In this document: piece after piece, positions 8,219 to 16,794 of the stretch
How the letters are laid out: each line of letters starts with the position of its first letter
Numbering within the stretch: the first letter of the stretch is position 1
NCBI RefSeq assembly: GCF_023715105.1
Contig: NZ_JAMBNO010000021.1
Span: 1-62,790, forward strand
Length of the DNA: 62,790 nucleotides
Direction: 5' to 3'
DNA from: Hydrogenophaga intermedia
GTDB taxonomy: Bacteria > Pseudomonadota > Gammaproteobacteria > Burkholderiales > Burkholderiaceae_C
Notes under the pieces: model-generated
What the model was told of the DNA's origin: nothing
Database searches by the model: none
Seen by the model: only the letters and a program-made list of their open reading frames with translations
Made by a program: the position numbers and the translations under genes

Positions 8219-9154
8219 ATGCTCCCCTCCTCGTTGACCCCCCTCCTCGCCAACGCCGCCGATCCGGTCATTGCGAGGGTGCTTGCACATGGCGGGACAC
8301 GCACCGGGAAGCCTACCGGTGAAGTCAGTGCGGTGCGAACGATGACGCTCGATGGATTCGACGAAATCGCTACCGCTTGGTCGCCTATCCTCAAAGGCTG
8401 TGGCTATCGCATCAAGTTGCGCGCTGTCTTTTGCCACTCTCGGCCACACGTAACCTTCACGCCGATACCTCATCCCAACTACCCTAGAGGCAATACGCCA
8501 CGTCGCTGCGAGCTTGCGGATCTGCTCCTCGTGATTGACCACGTCGATGGCCCATACATGCGAGTTGACCGGCGCGCGGTTCTTGTACAAGCGAAAATGT
8601 TGAAGGGCGGTCACGTCAAGCTGTCTGGCAGTGAATGGGTGCAACACGAGTTGCTAGCTTGGCTTCCGCCGTTTACCTTCCTAGAAGCCGGCTATGACCA
8701 GCGCGTTCGGGACTTGGGTGGAGCAACTCCAGTTGGCGTGCCTGCGCATACAGCTGAATACGGTGGCATTGATCTCAGAAGTTCAACGCCTGTATGGCGA
8801 CATGAGCTGACGCAGACAACCACACCGTGGTTCAACTGTCCTGTGTCCCTCGCTTACTTTCTGGCCAACGCGGCCACTGGCGTCCTTGGGTATAGCCGAG
8901 AAGCAATAAGTGGCGGCGCAGACGACTGGTCTTTTACCGTCGACGAGTTGCTCCAGGTGACAGCAGCCCGTCCGATCTCCAGGAGCTTTCGTGTCGCGCG
9001 CGGGAACAACAACATAGTCGGCTACATCGCAGATACCTCGTCACGGGGTGGCGGTTACGACTACGTTGATGTAGATATGTCTGAATGGCCACCTGGACCG
9101 ATCAGCACTGTCCAATTGATCCTCAGCCCGATCGACGATCGGCGTGAAGAATAA
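8219..9154 (+). CDS. hypothetical protein with a PD-(D/E)xK/QxK nuclease-like motif
   Basis: 311 aa, no family assigned with confidence. The segment CELADLLLV (Asp101) followed about 23 residues later by AVLVQAK (Gln124, Lys126) resembles the D...QxK active site of restriction-endonuclease-like effectors found in defence genes (Cap4/DUF4297 use a comparable D-QxK core). Hydrophobic strands flank both motif parts, as expected. The rest is mixed alpha/beta without signal or TM segments. It lies 151 bp after the 7345 gene, same strand. Position behind a tns operon makes it likely cargo. The nuclease role is inference from the motif alone. Confidence 0.5.
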   Translation: MLPSSLTPLLANAADPVIARVLAHGGTRTGKPTGEVSAVRTMTLDGFDEIATAWSPILKGCGYRIKLRAVFCHSRPHVTFTPIPHPNYPRGNTPRRCELADLLLVIDHVDGPYMRVDRRAVLVQAKMLKGGHVKLSGSEWVQHELLAWLPPFTFLEAGYDQRVRDLGGATPVGVPAHTAEYGGIDLRSSTPVWRHELTQTTTPWFNCPVSLAYFLANAATGVLGYSREAISGGADDWSFTVDELLQVTAARPISRSFRVARGNNNIVGYIADTSSRGGGYDYVDVDMSEWPPGPISTVQLILSPIDDRREE

Positions 9155-9361
9155 CGGGGACCCCGATTCGGGGAGAACATGAAGCCTGCAGCGAGCAGAT
9201 GTAGGTTCTCACGCGGCCATGCGGGACGCATTCGCTTGCATGGACACCAACCCCATGAAGCCATCGACCGAGTCCAGGAGGTCGAGCACCGTCTCCCTCA
9301 CCTCAACTTCTGGCTTGCTCAGGAGATCGAGGGGGCTTCAAAGGTTCGCTAGTTGAGTCAA

Positions 9362-11926
9362 CTAAGGGCTGCTGGCGCTAAGGATCGAAGCCTTCGATCG
9401 AGTGGGCGTGTGCTGTGTCTTGTCGCAGGGTAGTGCCTTGGAGTTGAAGCCTTGCGATTGTTTGAACTGCTCGTGTGCAATGCGCTCGAACACTTCCCGC
9501 CCGCCGCTCGGACTCTGCCCAGCTAGTTTGAGCATGGGTTCCAGACGGTGCACGTACTGGCGCCCCAGTTCACGGTAGGCAGCGTAAATGCTGTTGGATG
9601 AGTTCGCGGTGGCCAGCACGGTGCTGTGCTGAGGGAAACGTTGGCAATCGCCCAGCTTGCCCTCCCAGTTGCTGATGAAGAACAGGGCGGAATCACAGTT
9701 CAACATGCGTTGACTTGCAACCGCATCCGTCACCCTTTCGTGAGGCAGGAGGCAGTCTCTTATCTGGACTCTTAATTCTTTGCTGGAGTTCTGCACGTGC
9801 CAGGTTTGTTGAGCTCGCAGGTGGGGCACGTTGATGGCTGGCTTCACTATAAATAGGCGTGCATCGGGCTGGCCGTTCTCTGTGGTCATGTCGAGATCAT
9901 CACAGGAGGCTGCTCCTTCCGGCTCGATCTTCTGCTTTCGAACGCACCCAACCAGCACAGGGAAACTGAATGGCCAGTGGTGCACGCCGTAGCCCTTCGG
10001 GGGATCCGCGGTTCGGAGGGTGTCGCAATGTTCCGAAAACTCGGGCAGGCCAGGTATGTACAAATTCTTTGCGAACCCGCCGCCTACCTCAGAGCTGCTA
10101 TCTGGCAAATGAGAGAGCCGTCGGCGCAATTCACAGACGTCGGCGAAATTGCCGAACTCGTCTTGAGCCGCGTCGGAGATCACGATGTTGCGCGCCCCGC
10201 GTTTGAGCAGTGCGTTTACCCCGAGGTTCTCGCCATTTCCCCCATCGATCAGGCGGATGAACACCGAGCCGACGCGCTCTTTGTCCTCCACCGGTAGCCC
10301 TCGGTGAAGTATGTGTTTGGAGATGGGAGCATCGAAGAAAGGGAAGGGCATCACGGTATGTAATGTTCTTCGGGCATCGGTTACGTTGTAGTTGGAAATA
10401 TCGATGCCCCAGTCGACGTTGCCCAGTCGCATAAGCACGCCTAGCGCGCCCCGTTTGATTGGCGACGACCCGACCGCGTTCTGATTCGGATCGAGGAATG
10501 CGGCAGCTGCGCCGACAGCGTCCAGCACCGTCAATTTGTGAAGCGAGGGCGGCGCCGACACATAGCCATAGCGTCCGGATCCATGACTCACCGCCGTCAT
10601 CTCGAAGATGTCACTGCTGGTGGTGTTCGGAGGTGAGATGTTCCACCATCCAAAGAAGCTGCGCTGCTGCGAAGCGACGGCGTTGATGATCCAGAAAGGC
10701 ACTCGGCGTTCGGGGGCGGTTCTGGCGCTCCGATAGGTCTCCAGCAGTTCTTCAAAGGTCAACGGAATCGGGGAGGGGTATCCAGGACCTGGTGCGCAGT
10801 CCAATGCAAAACCTGTATTTGGGGAATCGCATGCGTACTGCAGGTAACCAGGATTTGCAGGAATGTTCTTTAAGCTGGCAGGATGTCTCACTGTGGCACC
10901 GTATGCCAGACCGATGCCCGTCCGGTAGGTTTCTGCTGCGGGTGACGTGGGTATGCCCCAGTCAAATACGATCGTGGAAAGGTAGCTGGGAATAGCCGTA
11001 AGCAAGTTTGATGCGACCATGGCGCCGGAGAGACCAAAGTCCCCCATCGTGCTTTCGATGGAGCATTTGCCCGGATTCAACATGTCCTGCTGACAACGAA
11101 CAAATCCCTGGTAGTGGTTGGGAAGTGTTGGTTTGCCATTCACGTCCCGGGTCACCAGTTCATATCGGGCACAAGCACCTGCAGCCTCGATACGGTTTTT
11201 CAGCTCGGCCGTCGCTTCGAAGTCGTCTTCGCCTTGTGGTCTACCTGAGGTAGTTGCGCCGGGAAGACGCACGCAGTCGTGATAAAGCTCTTTCGAGCTG
11301 GCCACGCCCAAGCTGTCCTTTCGTAGGTGCGGAAAGATCTTGTGGGTGTAGTAGAAGTAGGCAGCATAGCCTCCGCCAGACACGGTGCTGATGTACGACG
11401 CGCTGTCAAGTTGGTCGATGTCGGCGAGGCCGGCGAGAACACCCGAGCCAAATGCAGCGGCCTTGCTGCCCCCTCCTGAAAGCGCAATGCCCAGATTCGC
11501 GCTTTCAGCGGAAGTATTGATATAAGGCTGCTCAAGTGCTGATCGAAGCATAGCTTCTCGCCGGGTTCTGGCCAGTGATTCGCGCTGCTGGTCGGTCAGC
11601 GTCGTTTCTGAAGTGGGCTGGTCGGCCACTGGAGGGCTGGGCGAGTCGCCTACAGCCGGCACGCTGTCGTTCAGGGACTGCGGAGTTCGTTGGCGCTTCT
11701 TGGCCTGGGCCGCCGTGTCGGTCACGCATACCCAGCTGTCATCGAACTGTAAAGAATCCATGGGGGTCTGCAGTCTTCTGACCGCTTCGGCTATGTGCTC
11801 GTCCGTGCAGCCCTTTAGTGGAAACGCGATACCCCGCGATTCGCGGGTGGTTGGGGCATGGGTGCCGCACCCGCTTGCCAGCACAACAAGGCACAACAGG
11901 ACCAACGAGGTGACGCTTCTGCCCAT
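9362..11926 (-). CDS. patatin-like phospholipase, predicted lipoprotein
   Basis: Predicted acyl hydrolase anchored in an envelope membrane. 854 aa. A signal peptide ends in a lipobox LASGC with Cys20. The patatin fold begins at about 144 with the oxyanion loop SGGGSKAAAFGSG and a nucleophile elbow TVSGGG (Ser183). The catalytic Asp is in LIDGGNGENLG at about 560. The elbow has T-x-S-x-G instead of the usual G-x-S-x-G. The insert between Ser and Asp is long (about 380 residues), as in larger cPLA2-like bacterial relatives. The stop codon lies in a 7-bp-arm palindrome (9350-9364). Transcribed against the tns operon. Probable cargo, partner unknown. Confidence 0.78.
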   Translation of the reverse strand: MGRSVTSLVLLCLVVLASGCGTHAPTTRESRGIAFPLKGCTDEHIAEAVRRLQTPMDSLQFDDSWVCVTDTAAQAKKRQRTPQSLNDSVPAVGDSPSPPVADQPTSETTLTDQQRESLARTRREAMLRSALEQPYINTSAESANLGIALSGGGSKAAAFGSGVLAGLADIDQLDSASYISTVSGGGYAAYFYYTHKIFPHLRKDSLGVASSKELYHDCVRLPGATTSGRPQGEDDFEATAELKNRIEAAGACARYELVTRDVNGKPTLPNHYQGFVRCQQDMLNPGKCSIESTMGDFGLSGAMVASNLLTAIPSYLSTIVFDWGIPTSPAAETYRTGIGLAYGATVRHPASLKNIPANPGYLQYACDSPNTGFALDCAPGPGYPSPIPLTFEELLETYRSARTAPERRVPFWIINAVASQQRSFFGWWNISPPNTTSSDIFEMTAVSHGSGRYGYVSAPPSLHKLTVLDAVGAAAAFLDPNQNAVGSSPIKRGALGVLMRLGNVDWGIDISNYNVTDARRTLHTVMPFPFFDAPISKHILHRGLPVEDKERVGSVFIRLIDGGNGENLGVNALLKRGARNIVISDAAQDEFGNFADVCELRRRLSHLPDSSSEVGGGFAKNLYIPGLPEFSEHCDTLRTADPPKGYGVHHWPFSFPVLVGCVRKQKIEPEGAASCDDLDMTTENGQPDARLFIVKPAINVPHLRAQQTWHVQNSSKELRVQIRDCLLPHERVTDAVASQRMLNCDSALFFISNWEGKLGDCQRFPQHSTVLATANSSNSIYAAYRELGRQYVHRLEPMLKLAGQSPSGGREVFERIAHEQFKQSQGFNSKALPCDKTQHTPTRSKASILSASSP

Positions 11927-12252
11927 GGTTGCTCAGGCGACGGGCCTGCCCGTAGTTCGCGAGAGACTTAGTGTGGAGAAGGTGCCTGCCCTGTGCAATA
12001 GCATGGACCTGGTGCCTACCTCTTATTGATGAGGTTTGAAACACCCTGGCTTTTGTGGAGGCCGATTGGTCAAAGTCAGGCGGCAGTCGCGGCCCCACTG
12101 TCGAGATGCACAGAAGAGGCTGCTCGCCGGAAGTCCAGTTGCAAGAACTTTGGCAGCGAAGTAGGCCACTCTCATCAAGTCTGACCTGACCCGGGCCAAC
12201 CCTGTGGCGCGAGGTCTTGCAAGTCTTTGATTTCTCGAACACGCCAGAGCAG
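11927..12252. other. 326-bp gap between hipA-like gene and patatin gene
   Basis: No supported gene, repeat or RNA was seen. It should contain the promoter of the patatin gene (reading leftward from about 11,930-12,000), but no convincing -35/-10 pair was identified. The hairpin that follows the hipA-like gene occupies its right edge. Confidence 0.5.
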
Positions 12253-12263
12253 CTACTCTGGCG
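12242..12263 (-). terminator. hairpin at the 3' end of the hipA-like gene
   Basis: Perfect 8-bp stem CGCCAGAG / CTCTGGCG with a 6-nt loop that contains the stop codon of the hipA-like gene. There is no T-run on the minus strand after it, so it may be a weak terminator or an mRNA 3'-end stabiliser. Confidence 0.4.
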
Positions 12264-13653
12264 CCCTACGGCTCAGCGCGCTCTGCAGCACCTCATCGGG
12301 CACCAGCGGTGCCAGAAAGGTGCGAACGACATCCAGGTTGCGCGCTGCCAGCTGCCGCATGGCGGTTGATACCGGCGCAGGGAGGTCGGCCACCTGAACG
12401 GTGTGCCAAAACAGCCCGGCGGCCTTCGCTGCACGCGACCAAATCTCGGGCCTTGCACCCACCGTCCCGACCTTGGGCTCGATGGGGTTCAGGTCAGGCT
12501 CGATACCGCCACCGATGGGGGCATAGCGCATGGGCAGGATGTCGTATGCCGGTGCGACACCCTGGTACTCGCCCTCGTCGTCGATCAGCAGGGAGAGGTT
12601 CTCGAAGTGGCGATCGGTGTTGCCGATCAACTCGCTGAAGGCGGCCATGGTGTCGATGTGCGCGGCGTCTTCGGCGCTGATGTACTTCGCGCGCAAGCAC
12701 CGGGCTGCAAATTCAGGCCAGGTGTCTCGCTTGCCGAAAAACTCATCATCGACAGCGCCCGCCGACAGCATGCCGACGCGGCCGGTGGTCCCTTCGCGGT
12801 CGAAGCGGACGACCTCCAGGAAGACGTGGTCCTCGCTCAACAGCAATTGCGTGGGCGCGCTGGGTACGCCGACCGTCGCCAGTGCCCGAAGCGCCAGGTG
12901 CTCCAAAGGCAGCAGATCGGCCATGCGGCTTCCCCGCTTGGCGAACTTCACGAGCACATGCCCGGCGCCCTCGGTGAACGACAGGAACTTGGGCTGCTCG
13001 CCGCCGGCGCTGGAGCCATACGCAGCCGCTTTGAGTGCCTGCGCCATCTCGACGTAGTGGGTGAGCTTCTGAGCTTCAGGCACGGGCTCGGCCGCGCGCA
13101 ATTCCATCTCCCGTTGCAGGCAGGCGCTGCCGAAAACCAGGTTGCCGGGCAGGTTCAGGCCCATCGTGAACAGCCAGGCGATGCGGTGCTCGTCGCTCCA
13201 GTCCTTCAGGCTCTCGGGGAAGGGTTGGGCGCGAGACACTTGCTGGGCGATCTGTCGTCCAAGAAAACCCGAGGGCGCCGAGAAGGCCATGTAGGGGGGC
13301 AGTCCGTCATAGAGGGTCGTCCTTCCGTTCGGGTCGCGCTCGAGGGTCGAGCCGCCGGCGAGGAACTCCACATCGGCAAAACGCGCGATCTTCCCGGCGC
13401 TCAGGTAGCGGTGGATCGGCTGCCGGGGGGCGATGCCCATCGGGAGGGGGCGCAACGCTGCATACAACGGGGTGCGCTGGCCCGAGACCCGGAACATGGT
13501 GACCTGGTCACCCAGGCTTTGAATGGTTCGGGAAAAGGTGGGTTGACTGATGCCGAGCGCGGAAATGGCTTTCGTCGCCGTTTGCGGACCCTGCCGAAGC
13601 ACTCTCAGCAGGGCGGAATCCAAACCCTCCGGGTTCCTTGAAGCGGCAGACAA
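12253..13653 (-). CDS. HipA-like Ser/Thr kinase toxin with N-terminal HTH
   Basis: HipA-family kinase. Relatives phosphorylate translation factors such as GltX and induce persistence. 466 aa. Residues 24-52 form a winged-HTH-like region (ATKAISALGISQPTFSRTIQ) not present in classical HipA. The kinase core shows a Gly-rich loop (SSAGGEQPKF, 214-223), Lys236, a catalytic loop GNTDRHFENLS with Asp347, and a metal-binding Asp371 in YDILPM. No separate hipB gene is next to it, and the fused HTH may replace it. Its own promoter with a palindrome over the start region (13,663-13,718) supports autoregulation. Last accessory gene before core chromosomal genes. Confidence 0.82.
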   Translation of the reverse strand: MSAASRNPEGLDSALLRVLRQGPQTATKAISALGISQPTFSRTIQSLGDQVTMFRVSGQRTPLYAALRPLPMGIAPRQPIHRYLSAGKIARFADVEFLAGGSTLERDPNGRTTLYDGLPPYMAFSAPSGFLGRQIAQQVSRAQPFPESLKDWSDEHRIAWLFTMGLNLPGNLVFGSACLQREMELRAAEPVPEAQKLTHYVEMAQALKAAAYGSSAGGEQPKFLSFTEGAGHVLVKFAKRGSRMADLLPLEHLALRALATVGVPSAPTQLLLSEDHVFLEVVRFDREGTTGRVGMLSAGAVDDEFFGKRDTWPEFAARCLRAKYISAEDAAHIDTMAAFSELIGNTDRHFENLSLLIDDEGEYQGVAPAYDILPMRYAPIGGGIEPDLNPIEPKVGTVGARPEIWSRAAKAAGLFWHTVQVADLPAPVSTAMRQLAARNLDVVRTFLAPLVPDEVLQSALSRRAPE

Positions 13654-13662
13654 GTTGAGTCC

Positions 13663-13718
13663 CTGAATTTTTCAAGAATAGTTCAGAGAATTATATTTGA
13701 TGTCCCTTGGCGCGTCAG
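13663..13718 (-). promoter_or_regulatory. hipA-like promoter and putative operator
   Basis: On the minus strand, CTGACG (13,718-13,713), a 17-bp spacer and a perfect TATAAT (13,695-13,690) form a sigma-70 promoter. Just downstream, arms CTGAA and TTCAG (13,663-13,667 and 13,682-13,686) flank the expected start point, a position suited to repression by the HTH-kinase itself. The -35 overlaps the stop codon of the neighbouring flagellar-like gene. Confidence 0.6.
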
Positions 13719-14014
13719 GCCCGCTCGTCCAGCCACCTTCCCAGCGTGCGCTCCACCACCCCGATCACCTTCGCGTTGGCCTTGAAACTCGCCGCCGCGG
13801 CGATCTGATCAACGATTTCCTGTTCCAGCGACACGCCTTCGCGCGGCGCGCGTTCGATGCGCGTGTCCACGCCGCCTTCGGCGCGCGCGGTGGCCTTCAC
13901 CTCGTGGCGGTGAAAGCCCGGCGTGTTCACGTTGGCGATGTTGTGGGCGCTGGTGTCGAGCCGCCGGGTGGCGGCCTGCAGGCCGCCCGTGGCGGTGGAC
14001 AGGACCTTGATCAT
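13715..14014 (-). CDS. orphan flagellar basal-body rod-like protein
   Basis: 99 aa. The N terminus has the flagellar rod/hook family motif (LDTSAHNIANVNTPGFHR), and the C terminus (EQEIVDQIAAAASFKANAKVI) matches the FlgC/FlgG C-terminal helix, with only a short linker between. This is FlgB/FlgC-like but smaller, and no other flagellar gene is in the window. ATG 14014 has GGGAG at good spacing, and the longer upstream frame has no support. It may be an accessory rod protein expressed away from the main fla cluster. Role not certain. Confidence 0.65.
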   Translation of the reverse strand: MIKVLSTATGGLQAATRRLDTSAHNIANVNTPGFHRHEVKATARAEGGVDTRIERAPREGVSLEQEIVDQIAAAASFKANAKVIGVVERTLGRWLDERA

Positions 14015-14125
14015 GGATGCTCCCGGGCGGGCGGCGTGGCCGCCCTTGTCGGGGCTATCGGCAGGTCGGTGAACGCGCTTGAGGCCGCCGGTCGGCGAGG
14101 GCACCGCATGCCCGTGGCGCGCGGC

Positions 14126-14602
14126 TCAGGCCGACACCACGGCCTTCATCACATCGCGCTTGCCCTGACTGCGCAGCGCCAGGATGGCGGGCAGGAAGCG
14201 GGCACGCGGCGTCACCTGGCCGCTTTCCCACTTCCACACCGACAGGGCCGAGGTGCCGAGGTAGGCGGCCATCTGCTTTTGCGTGAGGCCCAGGCGCTCG
14301 CGCTGGGCCTTGAAGCGTTCGGCGCTGAAGACGGCGCGGCGGCCGCGTTTTGGGGCGCTGTCATCGGCCGATGCGGCCACAGCGGCGGCGGGCTGCGCGC
14401 GCGCGGCCTGCTGCAGCGCCTTGCCGGCGCGCCGGTTGGCCTCTCGCAGGGCCGCCTGCGTCTCGCGCAGCTCGCGCTTGAGCGTGGCGATCTCGTGGCG
14501 GTGGGTGGCGCTGGCTTTGCGCAAGGTGGTGAGGTCGTCGCGCAGCTCCTTGCGGGCGATGCGCGCGATCTCCTTCTTCAGCGTGGCGGCAAAGGTGGTC
14601 AT
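14126..14602 (-). CDS. XRE-type HTH protein with N-terminal coiled coil
   Basis: 158 aa. Residues 1-70 are heptad-like and charged (coiled coil), then an Ala-rich linker, then an HTH_3-like domain at about 95-135 (RFKAQRERLGLTQKQMAAYLGTS, VWKWESGQVTPRARF). Probably a DNA-binding regulator that oligomerises through the coiled coil. Partner and target unknown. Conserved proteins with this layout occur in Burkholderiales (recalled, not checked). Confidence 0.7.
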   Translation of the reverse strand: MTTFAATLKKEIARIARKELRDDLTTLRKASATHRHEIATLKRELRETQAALREANRRAGKALQQAARAQPAAAVAASADDSAPKRGRRAVFSAERFKAQRERLGLTQKQMAAYLGTSALSVWKWESGQVTPRARFLPAILALRSQGKRDVMKAVVSA

Positions 14603-14675
14603 GGTCCCGACGACTGGTGGTGGTTGTGGGGCGGAGGATACGCCTGCCGCCCGTCCCGGCCACCCACGCGGGCCT

Positions 14676-15068
14676 TCAACGCTGCTGGCGGTGCGTGAGC
14701 GCCACGACCAGCGCCGTGACGAAGAAGAAGGCCTGCAGCTCCAGGCGCCAGCCGCCCGAGTTGGTGAGCTGCAGCCAGTGGCCCATGTGGGCCAGGCCCA
14801 CGGCGAACACCATGTTCACCACGATGAGCAGCGCGGCCGGCACGATCCACACGCCGGCCAGCAGCAGCAGCGGCGCCACCAGCTCGCCCACGTAGACGCC
14901 ATAGGCCAGCCAGCCCGGCAGGCCGCGCGCCTGCAGCATGCCCTCGATGCCGTCGACCCCGTTCATGACCTTGGCGACGCCATGCAGGATCATGAGGAGG
15001 GCGAGGGTCCAGCGCAGCAGCAGCAGGCCGGCGCGGGGGTGGTCGAAGAGCTGTTCGAGCAGTTTCAT
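14676..15068 (-). CDS. DoxX family membrane protein
   Basis: 130 aa with four predicted TM helices, starting with the DoxX hallmark LLLLRWTLALLMILHGVAKV. A GELVAPLLLLAG motif in the middle and an acidic/aromatic loop are typical of DoxX/YphA proteins, small inner-membrane proteins linked to redox or thiol stress. ATG 15068 is chosen because the longer frame upstream lacks a membrane or signal logic. Divergent from the gene at 15190. Confidence 0.8.
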   Translation of the reverse strand: MKLLEQLFDHPRAGLLLLRWTLALLMILHGVAKVMNGVDGIEGMLQARGLPGWLAYGVYVGELVAPLLLLAGVWIVPAALLIVVNMVFAVGLAHMGHWLQLTNSGGWRLELQAFFFVTALVVALTHRQQR

Positions 15069-15189
15069 GGTGGGCAGGGACGTTGAGAAAACAAAAGGAA
15101 GCCGATGCGCCGCGATGGGATGATGCGCACCGGCGCCGAGTGTAGGGACCCCACCGACCACACCCGCCAACCGCACCCGCATAGCCGCC

Positions 15190-15537
15190 ATGGACGACTC
15201 CCAGATCCACGTTCCCGACAGCTTCATCCACCTGTTCGTTCGGCGTGGTCAGCCCGTGCCGCGCCAGCGCGCCGCGGAGATCGCGCAGCGCTTCGAAGTG
15301 TGTGACGACATGGCCGCCACGCTGCTGCCGCGCGCACAGGAACTGCAGTTCAAGTTCGGCATCGCCGAGGCCGAGGTGATTCACAAGCTGCTGGAGAGCC
15401 TGCTGCCGATCACGCAGGGCCCCGACGCGGTGTTGAGCGAACCCGAGGCGCAATGGGTGGTGTGCCACATGGCCGAGCAGCTGGGCTGGGTGGAACACCT
15501 GAGCCCCGAACTCCGGGCGCTGGGCGGGCCGGCCTGA
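15190..15537 (+). CDS. conserved hypothetical protein
   Basis: 115-aa soluble protein with helical composition. Motifs such as RAAEIAQRFEVCDDMAATLLPRA suggest a small all-alpha protein. No catalytic signature is seen. A complete gene with typical local codon use, tail-to-tail with the flavin reductase gene (15 bp apart). Function unknown. Confidence 0.65.
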   Translation: MDDSQIHVPDSFIHLFVRRGQPVPRQRAAEIAQRFEVCDDMAATLLPRAQELQFKFGIAEAEVIHKLLESLLPITQGPDAVLSEPEAQWVVCHMAEQLGWVEHLSPELRALGGPA

Positions 15538-15552
15538 GCCGGCGCCGGCGCG

Positions 15553-16128
15553 TCAGAGCGCGCGCGCCTGCACCATGCCAGCCGACCGCACGAAGTTCCC
15601 CGCGCCCAGGTGGTGGATGGTCTGCAGGTCGCTGTTCTGATCGTTGAACACCCAGCGGCCGTTCGCAAACACCCGCGGGTCGGCCGCGGCGGCCACCACC
15701 TCGGCAAAGCAGGTGTCGTAGGCGTCTTCGGTGTGGCGCTCGGGGATCAGGCGGCACTCCAGCCACGCCGCGCAGCCGCGCTCGACGAGGGGCACGCCTA
15801 GCACCGGGCCGCTGGTGGCCTCGATGCCGTACCGCGCGAACTTGTCGCCATCGCGCCCGCTGTGCTGGCCCACGCTGTAGGTCAGGTCGGCCAGCGCGAG
15901 GCCGGGCAGGCACAGGCCGAAGGCGCCACTGGCGGCCACGAGCTCGCGCGTGAAGGTGTGCTTGTCGATCACCACCGCGATGCGCGGCGGCGTGAACTCC
16001 ACCGGCATCGACCAGGCCGCCGCCATGACGTTGCGGCGGCCGCCGTGCGCGCTCGTCACGAGCACGGTGGGGCCGTGGTTGATGAGCCTGCTGGCGTGTT
16101 CGAGCCGCACCGGCTCGAAGCCGCTCAC
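15553..16128 (-). CDS. flavin reductase-like FMN-binding protein
   Basis: 191 aa. The N-terminal segment ([20 protein letters not shown]) and the following PPRIAVVID and [10 protein letters not shown] match the flavin reductase/FMN-binding split-barrel domain, enzymes that reduce flavin with NAD(P)H or bind FMN. Start is GTG 16128, which overlaps the TGA stop of the upstream VOC gene (GTGA), so the two genes are translationally coupled. No partner monooxygenase is adjacent. Confidence 0.8.
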   Translation of the reverse strand: MSGFEPVRLEHASRLINHGPTVLVTSAHGGRRNVMAAAWSMPVEFTPPRIAVVIDKHTFTRELVAASGAFGLCLPGLALADLTYSVGQHSGRDGDKFARYGIEATSGPVLGVPLVERGCAAWLECRLIPERHTEDAYDTCFAEVVAAAADPRVFANGRWVFNDQNSDLQTIHHLGAGNFVRSAGMVQARAL

Positions 16129-16607
16129 TTGGCGAACAGCTTGTTGATGTCGCCGAAGGCCTTGACCTCGATGGCGTTGCCCGAGGGGTCGAGGAAGAAC
16201 ATGGTGGCCTGCTCGCCGGGCTGGCCCTGGAAGCGGATGTAGGGCTCGATCACGAACCTGGTGTCCAGGCTCTTGAGGCGCTCGGCCATCGCTTCCCAGT
16301 CGGCCATGGGCAACACGATGCCGAAATGGCGCACGGGCACGCCGTGGCCGTCGACCGCGTTGGTGGCCGCGCTGCCGCAAGCCTCGGGCGCCAGGTGGGC
16401 CACGATCTGGTGGCCGTAGAAGTTGAAGTCGATCCACTCGGGTGAGCTGCGGCCCTCGGGGCAGCCCAGCAGCTCGCCGTAGAAGGCGCGCGCGGCCTCG
16501 AGGTCGTGCACCGGGAAGGCCAGGTGAAAGGGCGACAGTGGCGCGGGGTTGGTGGTGGGGGCGCGCATGACAGGCGCAGAGACGGTGGCGGTGGCGGTGG
16601 TGGTCAT
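16125..16607 (-). CDS. VOC (glyoxalase/dioxygenase) superfamily protein
   Basis: 160 aa. [22 protein letters not shown] and the later [15 protein letters not shown] are the paired beta-alpha-beta-beta-beta half motifs of the vicinal oxygen chelate fold. Metal ligands likely are the first His, a central His in the HFGIVLP strand and the terminal Glu of IEVK. Substrate unknown. ATG 16607 follows a GAGGAACGAG ribosome-binding site. First gene of a two-gene operon with the flavin reductase. Confidence 0.83.
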   Translation of the reverse strand: MTTTATATVSAPVMRAPTTNPAPLSPFHLAFPVHDLEAARAFYGELLGCPEGRSSPEWIDFNFYGHQIVAHLAPEACGSAATNAVDGHGVPVRHFGIVLPMADWEAMAERLKSLDTRFVIEPYIRFQGQPGEQATMFFLDPSGNAIEVKAFGDINKLFAK

Positions 16608-16794
16608 CTCGTTCCTCTTGACGGGCGGCGTGGTTGCCGCGCAGGGCCCCAAGTGTGCGACAAACCCGCGGCCCGCGCCCGCAACGTGGCACTTGGCCCC
16701 CCGCTGTCAAGCGGTTGCCCGGCAGCGCGCTGCGCCGCCGGTTTACACGCGAGCCGGAATCGGGAACATGCGGCGTCGAAGGAGGTGAGCAGCG

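Noticed and set aside
1..13700. CRISPR array or Cas genes linked to the Tn7-like element
   Set aside because: Direct repeats at the left end are too few and too short with TnsB-site layout; no Cas-like protein occurs.
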